Positions 26,648-36,112 are shown, counted from the first letter of the stretch. The stretch: 64,000 nucleotides of DNA from Alphaproteobacteria bacterium (GCA_017528205.1 JAFXPE010000033.1:1-64000); one strand, 5' to 3'. Numbers and translations: made by a program. Notes: a model not told the origin generated them from the letters alone.

Positions 26648-28326
26648 AGAGAATTTTGCCGCTTGGATTGTTCCAAAATATTGGCTGCGACCATTTCCTT
26701 GTTGGTTTTTATCGAGCGTTCTTCGATTAAGCCGGAAAGAGTTTTTTCTCTGTTCTGCATAATGGTGCGCATTTTGTTTTCGTCGGCTATATTCTTTGAC
26801 TGATATTCTGCTTCTTTAATCACGCGCCGACTGATATCCGTGTCGCTGTGGCTTTTACGCAAAGCTTCTTCTTGCATATCGTTTTTGGCTTTGGTCTTTG
26901 TTTCATTCCAAGCTATTGTATTTTTCAGCGTATCTTCGGCCTGTTGTTTATTTTTAGCCGCAGTTTCTTCTCGCATTGCCTTATTTCTAAGCGCCTCTTC
27001 AGTCTGTTGTTTAGTCTTATTCTGTTGTTCTTCAACTTGTTTTTTCGGCACTTTCGGATATATGGTGCGGAAACTGTGGTGCCATTGAAAATACACCAAA
27101 AACACCGACGGAAAGGCCGCTATCAAAGTTTGATCCATTGTGCGAGGTTTTGTTAATTCATAAGCGTGAGCGGCCAAAAGTTTGCGAGTATATTCAATAA
27201 AGCGTTCCATTTTCTTCTTACTTTTATCGCTCGGACGCCCCAGACGATATTCGCACATTTCAATCAAACGATTAATAATCGGGTCGCTGTTACCCATCGC
27301 TAATTGCCGCAAAATTTTCAGCATTTTCTGCATATTGGCACTTTTATTCCAAAACGAACGAATGGTTTTTGCAGCAATTCCGTCAAAGCCGATGGAACGC
27401 AAATTCTCCATTCCGCCGGCGGATTTAATCATTTCATCGACAAAGTCGTAAAGCGCATCCCAATTTATGGTGGCATCATGATTTATAAGCTCTTTGCAAC
27501 GACCTGACTTCAGTTGTTGTAAGGCGTGTTTAACAATCGGAAAATCGGCTGTCGGCACATCTTCACCTTGCAAAAGCAAATAAATTTGCGAGGTGGCCGT
27601 ATCCATAATAAAATCTTCGATTTCTTCGGTTTCTCCGAGCAAAAAGCCTTTCAAATACAGATAAACATAAGCAAAAACGCTGGAATGTACCGCCCGCAAA
27701 ATACCGATGGTTTGAATTGTTCTCTTGTATTTATCGCGAAAATCAATCAGCCTTTTTAACCTTTCTTCGCCTCTGAAATTTTGGCGTATGGTTTGATAAC
27801 GATATCCGAAACTGCGCATTTGTTGCGGATACATTTTTTTGAAATGTAGCGCCATAGCCCATTCTCTAACCAAGGAATAAATAGAAAACAGCGGGTCGCG
27901 GGAATATCCGGTAACCACCGTTGCCACCACACCGTCATAGCCCAAAAAATATGGTTCCATATGTGAACAAAAAGCATTTTTACGAAATTCGGCCTCCAAC
28001 ATCATGGTATATTGCTCGACATCTTCATCAGACATTCCCCAAGAGGATAAATCAGATTCCAAATCTTGTGACAAGCGTTTCAAATCAACCTGCGGCACAA
28101 CCGCACCGTTTTTCTCGACATAGCCGTCAACATACTCATCGTAATATACGCTTTGAAAGGCATATTCGTTATCATCATAATAGTTTTTGAAATCGCATAA
28201 ATCGTCGGCGATAAATTCCTTCACCTTATCAACAAACGCCGGCATATACACTTGTGTTTCAAAAAAGTGTACGGCATCTTCTTCGAGTTCCTCTCGACTA
28301 TATGTTAAATCTGCAAAATGCAACAT
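26644..28326 (-). CDS. Orphan protein with C-terminal coiled coil
   Basis: 560 residues, no family recognised, no signal peptide or transmembrane segment. Residues 1-430 look globular and helical. From about 435 on, the sequence is Lys/Gln/Glu-rich with repeats such as NKTKQQTEEALRNKAMREE and KNKQQAEDTLKNT, giving a strong coiled-coil pattern. No good ribosome site precedes the ATG at 28326. A cytoplasmic structural or regulatory role is possible, but I cannot support a function. It could be lineage-specific. Confidence 0.6.
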   Translation of the reverse strand: MLHFADLTYSREELEEDAVHFFETQVYMPAFVDKVKEFIADDLCDFKNYYDDNEYAFQSVYYDEYVDGYVEKNGAVVPQVDLKRLSQDLESDLSSWGMSDEDVEQYTMMLEAEFRKNAFCSHMEPYFLGYDGVVATVVTGYSRDPLFSIYSLVREWAMALHFKKMYPQQMRSFGYRYQTIRQNFRGEERLKRLIDFRDKYKRTIQTIGILRAVHSSVFAYVYLYLKGFLLGETEEIEDFIMDTATSQIYLLLQGEDVPTADFPIVKHALQQLKSGRCKELINHDATINWDALYDFVDEMIKSAGGMENLRSIGFDGIAAKTIRSFWNKSANMQKMLKILRQLAMGNSDPIINRLIEMCEYRLGRPSDKSKKKMERFIEYTRKLLAAHAYELTKPRTMDQTLIAAFPSVFLVYFQWHHSFRTIYPKVPKKQVEEQQNKTKQQTEEALRNKAMREETAAKNKQQAEDTLKNTIAWNETKTKAKNDMQEEALRKSHSDTDISRRVIKEAEYQSKNIADENKMRTIMQNREKTLSGLIEERSIKTNKEMVAANILEQSKRQNSL

Positions 28327-28440
28327 AAGGGGCTCGCTTGTTTATCTTTATATTTAAATATTAAACAAAATTTTTGGCAAGTCAACAAAAACTTGATTTT
28401 TACCCTGTTCGTCGGTATAGATATTTTTAAGGAGGATGTT

Positions 28441-29208
28441 TTGAAATTTTGCGCCAAAACAAATTTATTGCTGATAATCAGCTTATTTTTCGCCGCTTGC
28501 ACTACTTTGCAAATACCGGATAATTTTGTGTATCAAGAGGTTGAAACGCCTGATTTTGATATTGTTGTATGGCAAAAAGTCAACAATCCCCTGCTCCCTT
28601 ATAAAGTATATATCGAAGGCGACGGCTATTCGTTTAACGCCGACGGGCAACCGACGAGCAATCCGACACCACGCGGAACATTGGTGCGCAATATGGCGTT
28701 TGGCGATAACAGCGCCAATGTGGTGTATATGGCGCGAGCCTGTCAATTTGTTTTGCATAAAAAATGCGCGCAAAAATATTGGACAACTGCGCGTTTTGCA
28801 CCGGAAATAATTGAGGCCGAGGCAAATGCTTTGGAACAAATCGTGCAAAATCGGCCGGTTGTTTTGGTCGGTTTTTCCGGAGGTGCGCAAGTGGCCGGAT
28901 TGATTGCGGTTACACATCCCGAAATCAATGTGCAAAAAATCATCACCATTGCCGGAAATCTTAATCATCCGGCATGGACGCAGTATCATCGAGTTCCGCC
29001 GCTCGCTGATTCAATGGATTTAAACGATTATGCCGATAAATTTGCAACTATTCCGCAAATTCATTATGTTGGTGAAAAGGATGAAATTATACCGCCGTTT
29101 TTGAATCAAAATTTTGTTGCGGACAAACAAACGCTTCGCGAAGTAAAAGGCGCAACGCATAATTCCGGCTGGGAAAAAATAATTCCGGAAATTCATAACG
29201 AACATTAA
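28441..29208 (+). CDS. Lipoprotein with alpha/beta-hydrolase fold
   Basis: 255 residues. The start is TTG at 28441, seven bases after AAGGAGG; upstream in-frame codons from 28318 lack a ribosome site. The N-terminus is a lipoprotein signal with lipobox LFFAAC, so the mature protein starts at Cys and is membrane anchored. The hydrolase core shows the nucleophile elbow VGFSGGAQ (GxSxG), an Asp in VGEKDEIIPP and a late His in ATHNSGW, a plausible Ser-Asp-His triad. The substrate is unknown; an esterase or lipase is likely. Confidence 0.75.
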   Translation: MKFCAKTNLLLIISLFFAACTTLQIPDNFVYQEVETPDFDIVVWQKVNNPLLPYKVYIEGDGYSFNADGQPTSNPTPRGTLVRNMAFGDNSANVVYMARACQFVLHKKCAQKYWTTARFAPEIIEAEANALEQIVQNRPVVLVGFSGGAQVAGLIAVTHPEINVQKIITIAGNLNHPAWTQYHRVPPLADSMDLNDYADKFATIPQIHYVGEKDEIIPPFLNQNFVADKQTLREVKGATHNSGWEKIIPEIHNEH

Positions 29209-29298
29209 ACCGATAATATTTTCTGTTTGCTTGAAAATCAAAAAATATGGCATATTTAAATGGCGGCTAAGAATAATTTTTTTATAAGGAGAATTGAT

Positions 29299-29679
29299 AT
29301 GAAATATAAGCTTTTATCTGTCTGTGCCGTTTTGGGAATGATGTTCTGTGCCGCGGCCAATGCCGGAAATATGCCGTCAGCACCGGAAAACAAACCAATC
29401 AGTCAAGTCAGCGATGTAAATAATATGCCGGAAGACACCATGGTGTATATTCAAGGCTATTTAATCAACAATTTGGGAAATGAAATGTATACTTTTCAGG
29501 ATAACAGCGGCAGCATAACAGTCGAAATTGACGAGGATTTACTTGCCTCAGGCTCTGCTACTCCGAACACTTTGGTATGGATTGCCGCCGAGGTTAATAA
29601 AGACGGCAACGTTACTTCTTTGGAAGCCGAGGAAATTCAATTTTTACCGTCTCAAGCTTCAAACAGCGCAAACAATTAA
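29299..29679 (+). CDS. Periplasmic OB-fold (BOF/YgiW-like) protein
   Basis: 126 residues starting at 29299, where TAAGGAGA precedes the ATG. An earlier in-frame ATG at 29260 lacks a site and would spoil the signal peptide. The signal peptide ends near ANA (about residue 22). The mature domain has the BOF pattern: PEDTMVYIQGYLINNLGNEMYTFQDNSG, then ITVEIDEDL and WIAAEVNKDG. YgiW/YdeI-type proteins are periplasmic OB-folds tied to stress tolerance, possibly binding small cationic ligands. The role here is inferred. Confidence 0.75.
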   Translation: MKYKLLSVCAVLGMMFCAAANAGNMPSAPENKPISQVSDVNNMPEDTMVYIQGYLINNLGNEMYTFQDNSGSITVEIDEDLLASGSATPNTLVWIAAEVNKDGNVTSLEAEEIQFLPSQASNSANN

Positions 29680-29687
29680 GCTCGGGC

Positions 29688-29716
29688 TTGACAATTGTTT
29701 TTTGTACGGCTAATCT
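29688..29716 (+). promoter_or_regulatory. Promoter of the repeat-protein gene
   Basis: TTGACA (29688-29693), 17 bp, TAATCT (29711-29716). The predicted start site near 29723 falls inside the 5' arm of the terminator of the gene before it. Confidence 0.55.
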
Positions 29717-29717
29717 A

Positions 29718-29762
29718 AACACAACGTTGCTTTAAGCCAATGCGGCGTTGTGTTCTTTTTTT
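29718..29762 (+). terminator. Terminator after the BOF-domain gene
   Basis: AACACAACG (29718-29726) pairs with CGTTGTGTT (29746-29754), followed by CTTTTTTT. It overlaps the start region of the next transcript. Confidence 0.75.
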
Positions 29763-29775
29763 GTAAGGTGCCAAA

Positions 29776-30195
29776 ATGGATAAATTAAAAATATGTACCA
29801 TAATGTTGGTGTTATGTGCCGGAGTAGCTAATGCCGGCAATATTGAATACGGTTATAATCCTCGCGGTGAATATGTGCCGATTAAAATTGACGGAGAAAA
29901 CGTGGAATACGGCTATAACTCCAAAGGCGAATATGTAGCCACCAAAATCGGCAACAATAAAGTTGAATACGGCTACAATGCTCGCGGCGATTATGTGCCG
30001 ACCAAACTCGGTAACGACAATATTGAGTATGGCTATAATCCGCGCGGCGATTATGTGCCGACCAAAGTAGGAAACAACAAAGTTGAATACGGATATAATC
30101 CTAAAGGAGAATATACAGCTGATAGAGTCGGCGATAAACGCGTGGAATATGGTTACAACCCACGCGGTGAATATGTGCCGGTGAGCATAAAATAA
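29776..30195 (+). CDS. Secreted protein of six 20-residue repeats
   Basis: 139 residues: a signal peptide of about 20 residues (ending ANAG), then six tandem 20-residue units with consensus VEYGYNPRGEYVPTKIGNNK and no other domain. Tyr, Gly and charged residues are fixed while positions 17-20 vary. Each unit could form a beta-hairpin, so a repetitive beta structure is likely. The pattern is faintly like MORN or YD-type repeats but matches neither in length. I do not recognise a described family. The promoter is its own, and the gene lies between two envelope-protein genes. Confidence 0.65.
   Translation: MDKLKICTIMLVLCAGVANAGNIEYGYNPRGEYVPIKIDGENVEYGYNSKGEYVATKIGNNKVEYGYNARGDYVPTKLGNDNIEYGYNPRGDYVPTKVGNNKVEYGYNPKGEYTADRVGDKRVEYGYNPRGEYVPVSIK
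29837..30192 (+). repeat. 60-bp tandem repeat array (six units)
   Basis: Units begin with the codons for (N/K/R)(I/V)EYGYN and recur every 60 bp through to the stop of the gene. Third-position differences between units show the array is not freshly amplified. Confidence 0.85.
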
Positions 30196-30273
30196 TTTGA
30201 GCAAACTTAAACGTTTTTTAAATATATTGTTCTAGTCTTAAAAACAGTAATTAACTAATCGAAGGACTGGAAC

Positions 30274-31140
30274 ATGACTAAAAAATTAAGTTTATCGTTG
30301 TTGCCGGCTTTGGCATTAAGTGTTGCGGCACAAACGGCACAGGCGGCAGATGTACCTGCTTCTGGTTGGAGTCTGGTTTTAAATAAAGCCGGATTGGAAA
30401 TTTCTTCAACCGATATCAAAAATTCCGAAGAATATAAATCTTCTCCGAATTCCGAACTGAGCGGCGACAGCCAAAGTTTGGTTAAGGGAATTTTTGATTT
30501 GTCGCTGATTGACCAGCAAGATACCTTTAAATGGGAAAACAATATCTTTATGGAATACGGCAAAACCAAGGTTCGCCCGCACGGCTCACCGAATATAGAA
30601 AATGAAACTGCAGATAAAATTTTGCTTTCTACCGACTATGCGCGTAAAACTTGGCGTTATTGGGATGCCGATGTCGGTCCATTTGTTAATTTGGCATATC
30701 AAACCGAATTTGATCCGAATGAAGATGCTCCGCGTACCAAAATTGCCCGCGGCACTACCGGTATTAAAATGTTTGACGGCCCGATTATCAAAAATATGTA
30801 TGCCGCGCTCGTCGGTGAATATGACTTTACTTACAAACACGATAAAACCACTAAATTGGCATATGAAGTCGGTTTGAAAGCCACTTACCCGTTGCGTGAA
30901 GGTATCAATTTCAACTTAGACACATATTTCCGCGATTATTTTGATTATAATAAATATAATCCGCGAGATTTTGATTATGAATGGAATACCAAAGCCGATA
31001 TGATGGTTGATATTTATAACGGATTGGCAATCGGTCCGTATATTCAATACTTTAGAGCTAAAGACCGTGGCTCGAGAAAATACGGCAGCAGCACCATCAT
31101 TGGTGTTGAGGGTACATTCGGCGGCGCTTGGGGATTGTAA
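30274..31140 (+). CDS. Outer-membrane beta-barrel candidate
   Basis: 288 residues with a signal peptide ending near AQAAD (about residue 25). The mature sequence alternates polar and aromatic residues in strands (KWENNIFMEYGKT, YWDADVGPFVNLAYQTEFD, FNLDTYFRDYFDYNKYN, GLAIGPYIQYFRAKD) and ends GTFGGAWGL. This looks like a 10- to 12-strand barrel, comparable to DUF3078-type proteins. I infer an outer-membrane location; no function is visible. A bidirectional terminator follows. Confidence 0.6.
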   Translation: MTKKLSLSLLPALALSVAAQTAQAADVPASGWSLVLNKAGLEISSTDIKNSEEYKSSPNSELSGDSQSLVKGIFDLSLIDQQDTFKWENNIFMEYGKTKVRPHGSPNIENETADKILLSTDYARKTWRYWDADVGPFVNLAYQTEFDPNEDAPRTKIARGTTGIKMFDGPIIKNMYAALVGEYDFTYKHDKTTKLAYEVGLKATYPLREGINFNLDTYFRDYFDYNKYNPRDFDYEWNTKADMMVDIYNGLAIGPYIQYFRAKDRGSRKYGSSTIIGVEGTFGGAWGL

Positions 31141-31159
31141 TATCCGGCACAAAGTCAAT

Positions 31160-31196
31160 TAAAAAACTTCCGAAATTGTTTTCGGAAGTTTTTTTG
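31160..31196. terminator. Bidirectional terminator between convergent genes
   Basis: AACTTCCGAAA (31165-31175) pairs with the complementary arm TTTCGGAAGTT (31180-31190). A run of A precedes and a run of T follows, so it can serve both the barrel gene and the minus-strand phosphodiesterase gene. Confidence 0.8.
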
Positions 31197-31208
31197 TGTA
31201 ATTTAAAA

Positions 31209-32336
31209 TCAGCAACAGCGTATCAATATCAGCGGCACGGTCATTTCTTCGATGCTGTAACCGGCGTGCGTGGCAACAAAGAGTTTCAACTCACGCTTTC
31301 CGGAATCGTAATTGAGCGACAGTTTTCCGGTGGCAATGGCAACATATTCACCCAAAAAGCTGTCAATCATCGGATGCGGCTCACCGTAGCCCAGAATATG
31401 TGCTTGCAAAAATTCTTGTTTGCTGAACAAAACGAAGCTGTCGCCGTAATATTGCTTAAACAAACGCTCAAACTTTTCGCTTTGTCCCTCTTTAACAAAA
31501 AACGAAATAACGCGCGTTTCAATGGTTGGCGGCAAGCGCAGAGTATCGCACAAATCCGGATGTTCGTTGATGATTATTTCTTCAACGTCTATCGCTCCGT
31601 GGTCGGCCGATATGATAATCAGCGTGTCTTTTAATTGCGCAGAAAGTTCTTCCAATTGTCGATTTAAATCGGCAACGGTTTCATGCACCACGTCTGAAGT
31701 TACGCCGTTGTAATGAATAGTGTGATCCGGCTCGGTCCAATAGGCGGAAATGATTTTGCGCTTATCGCTCGATTTGGTCGCCTGCTCAACTCGCTCGCAC
31801 ATTTCCGCAAAAGTTGCGGCACCGCCTTCGATAAACGCCGGAAAAATCTGATGATATTCCACCTCTGGATTTTGCTTGATTATTTTTTCGTAAATCGTTT
31901 CATATTTCAAAATTGTTTCGGCCGGATGCGGCGTTGAAAGTTCTTCGCCGGTATAAAAGTCGACATTGCGGAAATTTTCAATTACTCTGCCGTATTGCGG
32001 AAAGTAATTCATCCACCCTATCCAACCGCTTTTAATCGGCGGCAATCCGGAGTGAAACGTAATTGTTGCGGCGGCGGTTGTCGGCGGAAAAATCGTGCTG
32101 ATATATTTGCTGACATTTCGGCGTAAAAAATCCTGCGGCGCCAGATGTTGTTCGATAATGTTTTTACCGAAACAATCTAGAATTAAAAATACCACGTTTT
32201 TAAAATTTTCAGCCAATGCTTTATCTAAAATATCCAAAGTTTTGTATTCGCTCGGAATATTGTAATGCCGCAAAATGGAGTTGCTTAACGCCAAAATACT
32301 GTTATCAAAATCAACTTTTATATCTTCTTTTTTCAT
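31209..32336 (-). CDS. Alkaline-phosphatase-superfamily phosphodiesterase
   Basis: 375 residues from the ATG at 32336, which has GAGGG upstream; a TTG at 32351 is less likely. Metal and nucleophile motifs of the type I phosphodiesterase / nucleotide pyrophosphatase family are visible: FLILDCFG, the nucleophile Thr in FPPTTAAA, TEPDHTIHY and ISADHGAI. No signal peptide is present, so it is probably cytoplasmic, unlike many relatives. Substrates may be nucleotides or phosphonate or phosphodiester metabolites; this cannot be told from sequence alone. Confidence 0.8.
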   Translation of the reverse strand: MKKEDIKVDFDNSILALSNSILRHYNIPSEYKTLDILDKALAENFKNVVFLILDCFGKNIIEQHLAPQDFLRRNVSKYISTIFPPTTAAATITFHSGLPPIKSGWIGWMNYFPQYGRVIENFRNVDFYTGEELSTPHPAETILKYETIYEKIIKQNPEVEYHQIFPAFIEGGAATFAEMCERVEQATKSSDKRKIISAYWTEPDHTIHYNGVTSDVVHETVADLNRQLEELSAQLKDTLIIISADHGAIDVEEIIINEHPDLCDTLRLPPTIETRVISFFVKEGQSEKFERLFKQYYGDSFVLFSKQEFLQAHILGYGEPHPMIDSFLGEYVAIATGKLSLNYDSGKRELKLFVATHAGYSIEEMTVPLILIRCC

Positions 32337-32350
32337 TTTAAGTTCCCTCA

Positions 32351-32385
32351 AAAGAAAAAACGGCGCTTATTATATGCGCCGTTTT
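32351..32385 (-). terminator. Terminator of tolB
   Basis: AAAACGGCGC (32357-32366) and GCGCCGTTTT (32376-32385). On the minus strand the stem is followed by TTCTTTT, 22 bases past the tolB stop. Confidence 0.8.
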
Positions 32386-32406
32386 CTAATAGTTGTCATT
32401 TAACCA

Positions 32407-33726
32407 TTATAACGGCAACAACGGCGACCATGCCGGATCCGATGCCTCGGACGGAGTAACGATACGACGCTCATTATAACCGGTCAAATCAATGGTATAT
32501 AAGCGCACCGGACCGCCTCTGTCTTGGCGCGAATACATAATCACGCGGCCGTTCGGCGACCAAGTCGGACCTTCTACCAAAAAGCCGTCGGCCAAAATAC
32601 GTTCACCGCTGCCGTCAGGCGCCATAACACCGATATAAAATGCACCGCCTGACATTTTGGTAAAGGCAATATAATCACCGCGCGGCGACCATACCGGAGT
32701 GGCATATCTGCCGTTGCCGAAACTGATTCTTTCGGCCTCTCCGCCGGAAGAACTCATAACATAAAGCTGTTGATTGCCGCCTTTATCCGAGTTAAACACA
32801 ATCTTTGAACCGTCCGGAGAATAGCTGGCCGAAGTGGCAATTGCGCTGTCAAAAGTAAGCTGTTTCACGGCCCTGGTATTGAGGTTCATTTCAAAGATGT
32901 TGGTCTTTCCCTTGTTGGCATAGCTCATCAAAACTTTAGAGCTGTCCGGCGACCATACCGGCGCAAACGTCATACCCGGGAAATTACCCAAAACCTGTTT
33001 GCTGTTGGTGTTCAAATCCATCAAATAAACGCGCGGACTGTTACCCACATATTCCATATAGGTAATTTTTTGCATATTCGGCGAAAAACGCGGAGTTAAA
33101 ACCAAATTCCGTCCGTCGGTCAGAAAACGATGATTTTCTCCGTCCTGATCCATAATTGCCAAACGTTTGATTTTCCGCGGTGCGGTTCCGTTTTCGGAAA
33201 CATAAACCACGCGGGTGTTGAAATATCCCTTATCGCCGGTAACGCGCTCATAAATAGCATCAGCCACAACGTGAGCAATTCGGCGCCAGTTGTCGGTTGT
33301 TGAGGTAAACGATTTGCCCAGCATCTGCTTTTCCGCCACCGTATCCCACAAGCGAAAATCAACCCGCAGTTTATTGTTTTCCAATTCCGTAATTTGGCTT
33401 TGAACCAATGCCTGAGATTTAATGGCCTGCCAATCAACAAAACTCGGTTTTTGATCAATTGAATTTAAGGTTTCGATATAACTGTTTTCCGGTATAACCT
33501 TGAACAGACCGCTTCTATCCAAATCGGCGACGATAACTTCATGAATTTTATCTCCGTAATCTTTGCCGACAATTTTGGTGAAAAGATTGGAATTGGAACC
33601 AATCATTTCCGGAATGGCAATCGGCATCGGACTGCGGGTTGCGCCGCTAACGTCAATTTCCAGCTCGGCATGCGCCGGAAGGCTGAAAAATATTGTTAAA
33701 GCGGCCAAAATATATTTAATTTTCAT
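32407..33726 (-). CDS. tolB: Tol-Pal system beta-propeller protein TolB
   Basis: 439 residues: a signal peptide ending AHA (about residue 20), the N-terminal TolB domain ([19 protein letters not shown]), then a six-bladed propeller made of [12 protein letters not shown] / [13 protein letters not shown] / [12 protein letters not shown]-type blades. TolB is periplasmic, binds Pal and helps outer-membrane constriction at division. The usual neighbours tolQ, tolR, tolA and pal are absent, so tolB is alone here. It is divergent from ruvX. Confidence 0.95.
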   Translation of the reverse strand: MKIKYILAALTIFFSLPAHAELEIDVSGATRSPMPIAIPEMIGSNSNLFTKIVGKDYGDKIHEVIVADLDRSGLFKVIPENSYIETLNSIDQKPSFVDWQAIKSQALVQSQITELENNKLRVDFRLWDTVAEKQMLGKSFTSTTDNWRRIAHVVADAIYERVTGDKGYFNTRVVYVSENGTAPRKIKRLAIMDQDGENHRFLTDGRNLVLTPRFSPNMQKITYMEYVGNSPRVYLMDLNTNSKQVLGNFPGMTFAPVWSPDSSKVLMSYANKGKTNIFEMNLNTRAVKQLTFDSAIATSASYSPDGSKIVFNSDKGGNQQLYVMSSSGGEAERISFGNGRYATPVWSPRGDYIAFTKMSGGAFYIGVMAPDGSGERILADGFLVEGPTWSPNGRVIMYSRQDRGGPVRLYTIDLTGYNERRIVTPSEASDPAWSPLLPL

Positions 33727-33827
33727 AACTTCACCTCAAAATATAAACTTCGACTTATGACTAACAACATACAAGGTATTATTCAAATAATAAAGCAAAA
33801 AAACAGGTTATAGACAGCATATTACAG

Positions 33828-33855
33828 TTGACTTTTTGTTAAAAACGTCTAACCT
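33828..33855 (+). promoter_or_regulatory. Promoter of ruvX
   Basis: TTGACT (33828-33833), 16 bp, TAACCT (33850-33855); 17 bp upstream of the ruvX start. Confidence 0.45.
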
Positions 33856-33872
33856 TTCGTTGTGAGGTAATT

Positions 33873-34334
33873 ATGGATTTGGCACAATTCAAGTCATCGT
33901 TGCAACCGTATAGGGCACTCTTGGGGTTTGACTACGGCTCCAAGCGCTTGGGTGTGGCTGTTTCCGACTTAATGCGCGGGATTGCAACTTCATACAAAAT
34001 CATTCAGCGCTCATCTTGGGAAAAAGACTTGGCGGAAATAAAAAAAATCGTTGCCGAAAAAGAAGTCGGCGGGTTTGTTTTCGGGTTGCCCTTGCAAATG
34101 AATGGCGAAGAAGGTGAAATTGCCGTCGAAGTCCGCGCTTTTGCCGATAAAATAGCCCAAGAAATTCCGCTTCCGGTTTTGTTTTGGGACGAACGCTTAT
34201 CCTCATCGGCGGTAGAAAGATTTTTGATTGATGAAGTTGATATGTCACGCCAAAAACGCAAAAAAGTTTTAGATGCTTCGGCCGCCGCCTATATTCTGCA
34301 AGGTGCGCTTGATGCTTTGCATTATCTGAAATGA
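33873..34334 (+). CDS. ruvX: Putative Holliday junction resolvase RuvX/YqgF
   Basis: This 153-residue protein has an RNase H-like fold. It shows the first metal Asp in GFDYGSKRLGVAVSD, FGLPLQMNGEEG, the WDERLSS motif, and the last catalytic Asp in LDASAAAYILQ. Family members act on DNA junctions or in 16S rRNA processing. Length is typical. It is followed by a small membrane protein gene that begins at its stop. Confidence 0.92.
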   Translation: MDLAQFKSSLQPYRALLGFDYGSKRLGVAVSDLMRGIATSYKIIQRSSWEKDLAEIKKIVAEKEVGGFVFGLPLQMNGEEGEIAVEVRAFADKIAQEIPLPVLFWDERLSSSAVERFLIDEVDMSRQKRKKVLDASAAAYILQGALDALHYLK

Positions 34335-34342
34335 GGTATGGT

Positions 34343-34579
34343 ATGGATACAACCGAAAATAACGAAAAACAACCGCCTCGCCCGCTGTGGAAACGCATTT
34401 GGGCAGAAATTTACGAGCTGTTTGAAGCCATATTTATCATAATCGGCAATATTTTGCGCGGTGTGTTTAAGGATATGCGTAAACAACCGCGAATTTGGGG
34501 TAAAATGGTTTCTTTGCTTTTATTTATGCTGATTTATCTTTTATATTCTTGGTTGTTTTCAAGTTGCAAAAATTGTTGA
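34343..34579 (+). CDS. Small single-span membrane protein
   Basis: 78 residues from the ATG at 34343 (GAGG upstream); ATG at 34331 overlapping the ruvX stop is the alternative. A basic cytoplasmic part (about 1-52) precedes one hydrophobic segment (about 53-72, MVSLLLFMLIYLLYSWLF) and a Cys-rich tail. No family is recognised. It is probably cotranscribed with ruvX. Confidence 0.6.
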   Translation: MDTTENNEKQPPRPLWKRIWAEIYELFEAIFIIIGNILRGVFKDMRKQPRIWGKMVSLLLFMLIYLLYSWLFSSCKNC

Positions 34580-34665
34580 TTTAACTCGCTGTAACATTTA
34601 TTAACACAACTTTATAAGACATTTCAAATTTTCCGGTTATTATAGCCATAACAGAAAGGTTTGAA

Positions 34666-36072
34666 ATGAAAAATAATCCGTTTGCCAAGGTTTTTGCCGG
34701 AGCTTTTTATAAAGATGTTCTTGACGGGGCCGTCTTTACCCCTACTCATCACACCGAGCATCCGCGGCGCGTTAAGTCGTTTATGCGGCAATTGAATCGC
34801 TTTATTGCCACTGCCGGCGAAACTCCGATTATGTATCCGAAATATGCGTTTGACGAACACAAACTTTTTGAATATGCCCTGTTTTTGCGCGGTTATATGC
34901 GCGATTCGCAGAGCGTTTTAGCTCATCTTAAACAAGAATACGCTGTGGATAACGATTTAATATCGCTGTTTAACGCCTCAAGTGAATATGTAATGGCCTG
35001 CAACGGCAAAATCGGCGATAAACGCACATTCGATAATAATGTCGGCTACAAGGTTTGGAAAACGGATTTGACTTCCGGCTTGGCCGAAGCTTCATATCAA
35101 CCGCTGGAAGAAAAAATTTCGGCTCAAAGACACAACCTGTTTTTGTTTATGCCTTTCCGCATCAAAGATACCGAAGAAATGGTCAATAAATGGATTTTGA
35201 ACACCATGCGGCAAAGTTTGGATAATCCGGTTTATGTAAATGATGTCGATGTTTACGCCGTGCATTATCCGATACAAAAGTCACGCAGTTCCAACGTTAC
35301 TTCGGTATTGAAAACGCTGAAAATGAATGAAAGTTTTTACGAACCGGAAGATTTGGAGTTTGTAAAAAACAATTGGTTACAATTTATTGCCGCCGACATA
35401 GAGTTAAACAGTTTGAACAAAGTGGTATCCGCCACGCCTTATTCGGCCGAAAAGTTGGCAGAAAATTTCCGCAACATAACGATTTTCAGCTATTGCGCCG
35501 GAACGGCCAACGCCCACCGTTGTCTGAATGTGTTATATGAAATAACGCGGCAAATTTATGACCAACAAACCGCTGACAAAGCCATTGCCGAAGTGTTTGT
35601 CAGCTCTTACGGCTTTTTGCCGGTGCGCGACCGTTTGCGCTATTCGGGCATACATTTTTACACCAATGCCGTTGACGATAAAAATCGTCGTGAGCCGTTT
35701 GTAAATTTGAATAATCACGAATTATACGAAAAAACCAAGGTTTCTAACAACGATATGCCGGCTAAATTATCGGTTTTGCCGGACGGCCGGAATTATATTT
35801 TGGCTTTTAAATTGGCCGATAAAATAGGATTTTATCAAAATAATGAGCTGGAGCAAATCACCGACGGCGAATTCGGACATAACATGGCCAATATCAGTAC
35901 ACCCAATGTTTATGACCGCAACAATTACGCTCACAACATTTTTAAAACCGTCTTAGCCAACAGCAGTGTCGGTATGCGCGGCAATAAAGTTTTGAATGTG
36001 AAAAAATCAATATCGGCGGATAACCTTTTGCTCCATTCCGTAATTTTATCGCAAATCCAAAAAATCAAATAA
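34666..36072 (+). CDS. Orphan protein, 468 residues
   Basis: No family recognised, no signal peptide and no transmembrane segment. The sequence is well mixed, and GAAAGG before the ATG supports translation. A hydrophobic strand followed by SYCAGTANAHRCLNVL (about residues 273-288) resembles a nucleophile elbow in which Cys takes the usual Ser place, as in PHA synthases. An alpha/beta-hydrolase relationship is therefore possible but weak. THHTEHPRR near residue 27 is rich in His. It stands alone between the ruvX unit and a gene with its own promoter. Confidence 0.55.
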   Translation: MKNNPFAKVFAGAFYKDVLDGAVFTPTHHTEHPRRVKSFMRQLNRFIATAGETPIMYPKYAFDEHKLFEYALFLRGYMRDSQSVLAHLKQEYAVDNDLISLFNASSEYVMACNGKIGDKRTFDNNVGYKVWKTDLTSGLAEASYQPLEEKISAQRHNLFLFMPFRIKDTEEMVNKWILNTMRQSLDNPVYVNDVDVYAVHYPIQKSRSSNVTSVLKTLKMNESFYEPEDLEFVKNNWLQFIAADIELNSLNKVVSATPYSAEKLAENFRNITIFSYCAGTANAHRCLNVLYEITRQIYDQQTADKAIAEVFVSSYGFLPVRDRLRYSGIHFYTNAVDDKNRREPFVNLNNHELYEKTKVSNNDMPAKLSVLPDGRNYILAFKLADKIGFYQNNELEQITDGEFGHNMANISTPNVYDRNNYAHNIFKTVLANSSVGMRGNKVLNVKKSISADNLLLHSVILSQIQKIK

Positions 36073-36112
36073 TCCGGCCCGCAAAAATGCTCTTGGCAAC
36101 CGATTTTTGGGG

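Noticed and set aside
29837-30192. Possible CRISPR-like array
   Set aside because: The 60-bp periodicity is a protein-coding repeat in frame with a signal peptide; there are no unique spacers.
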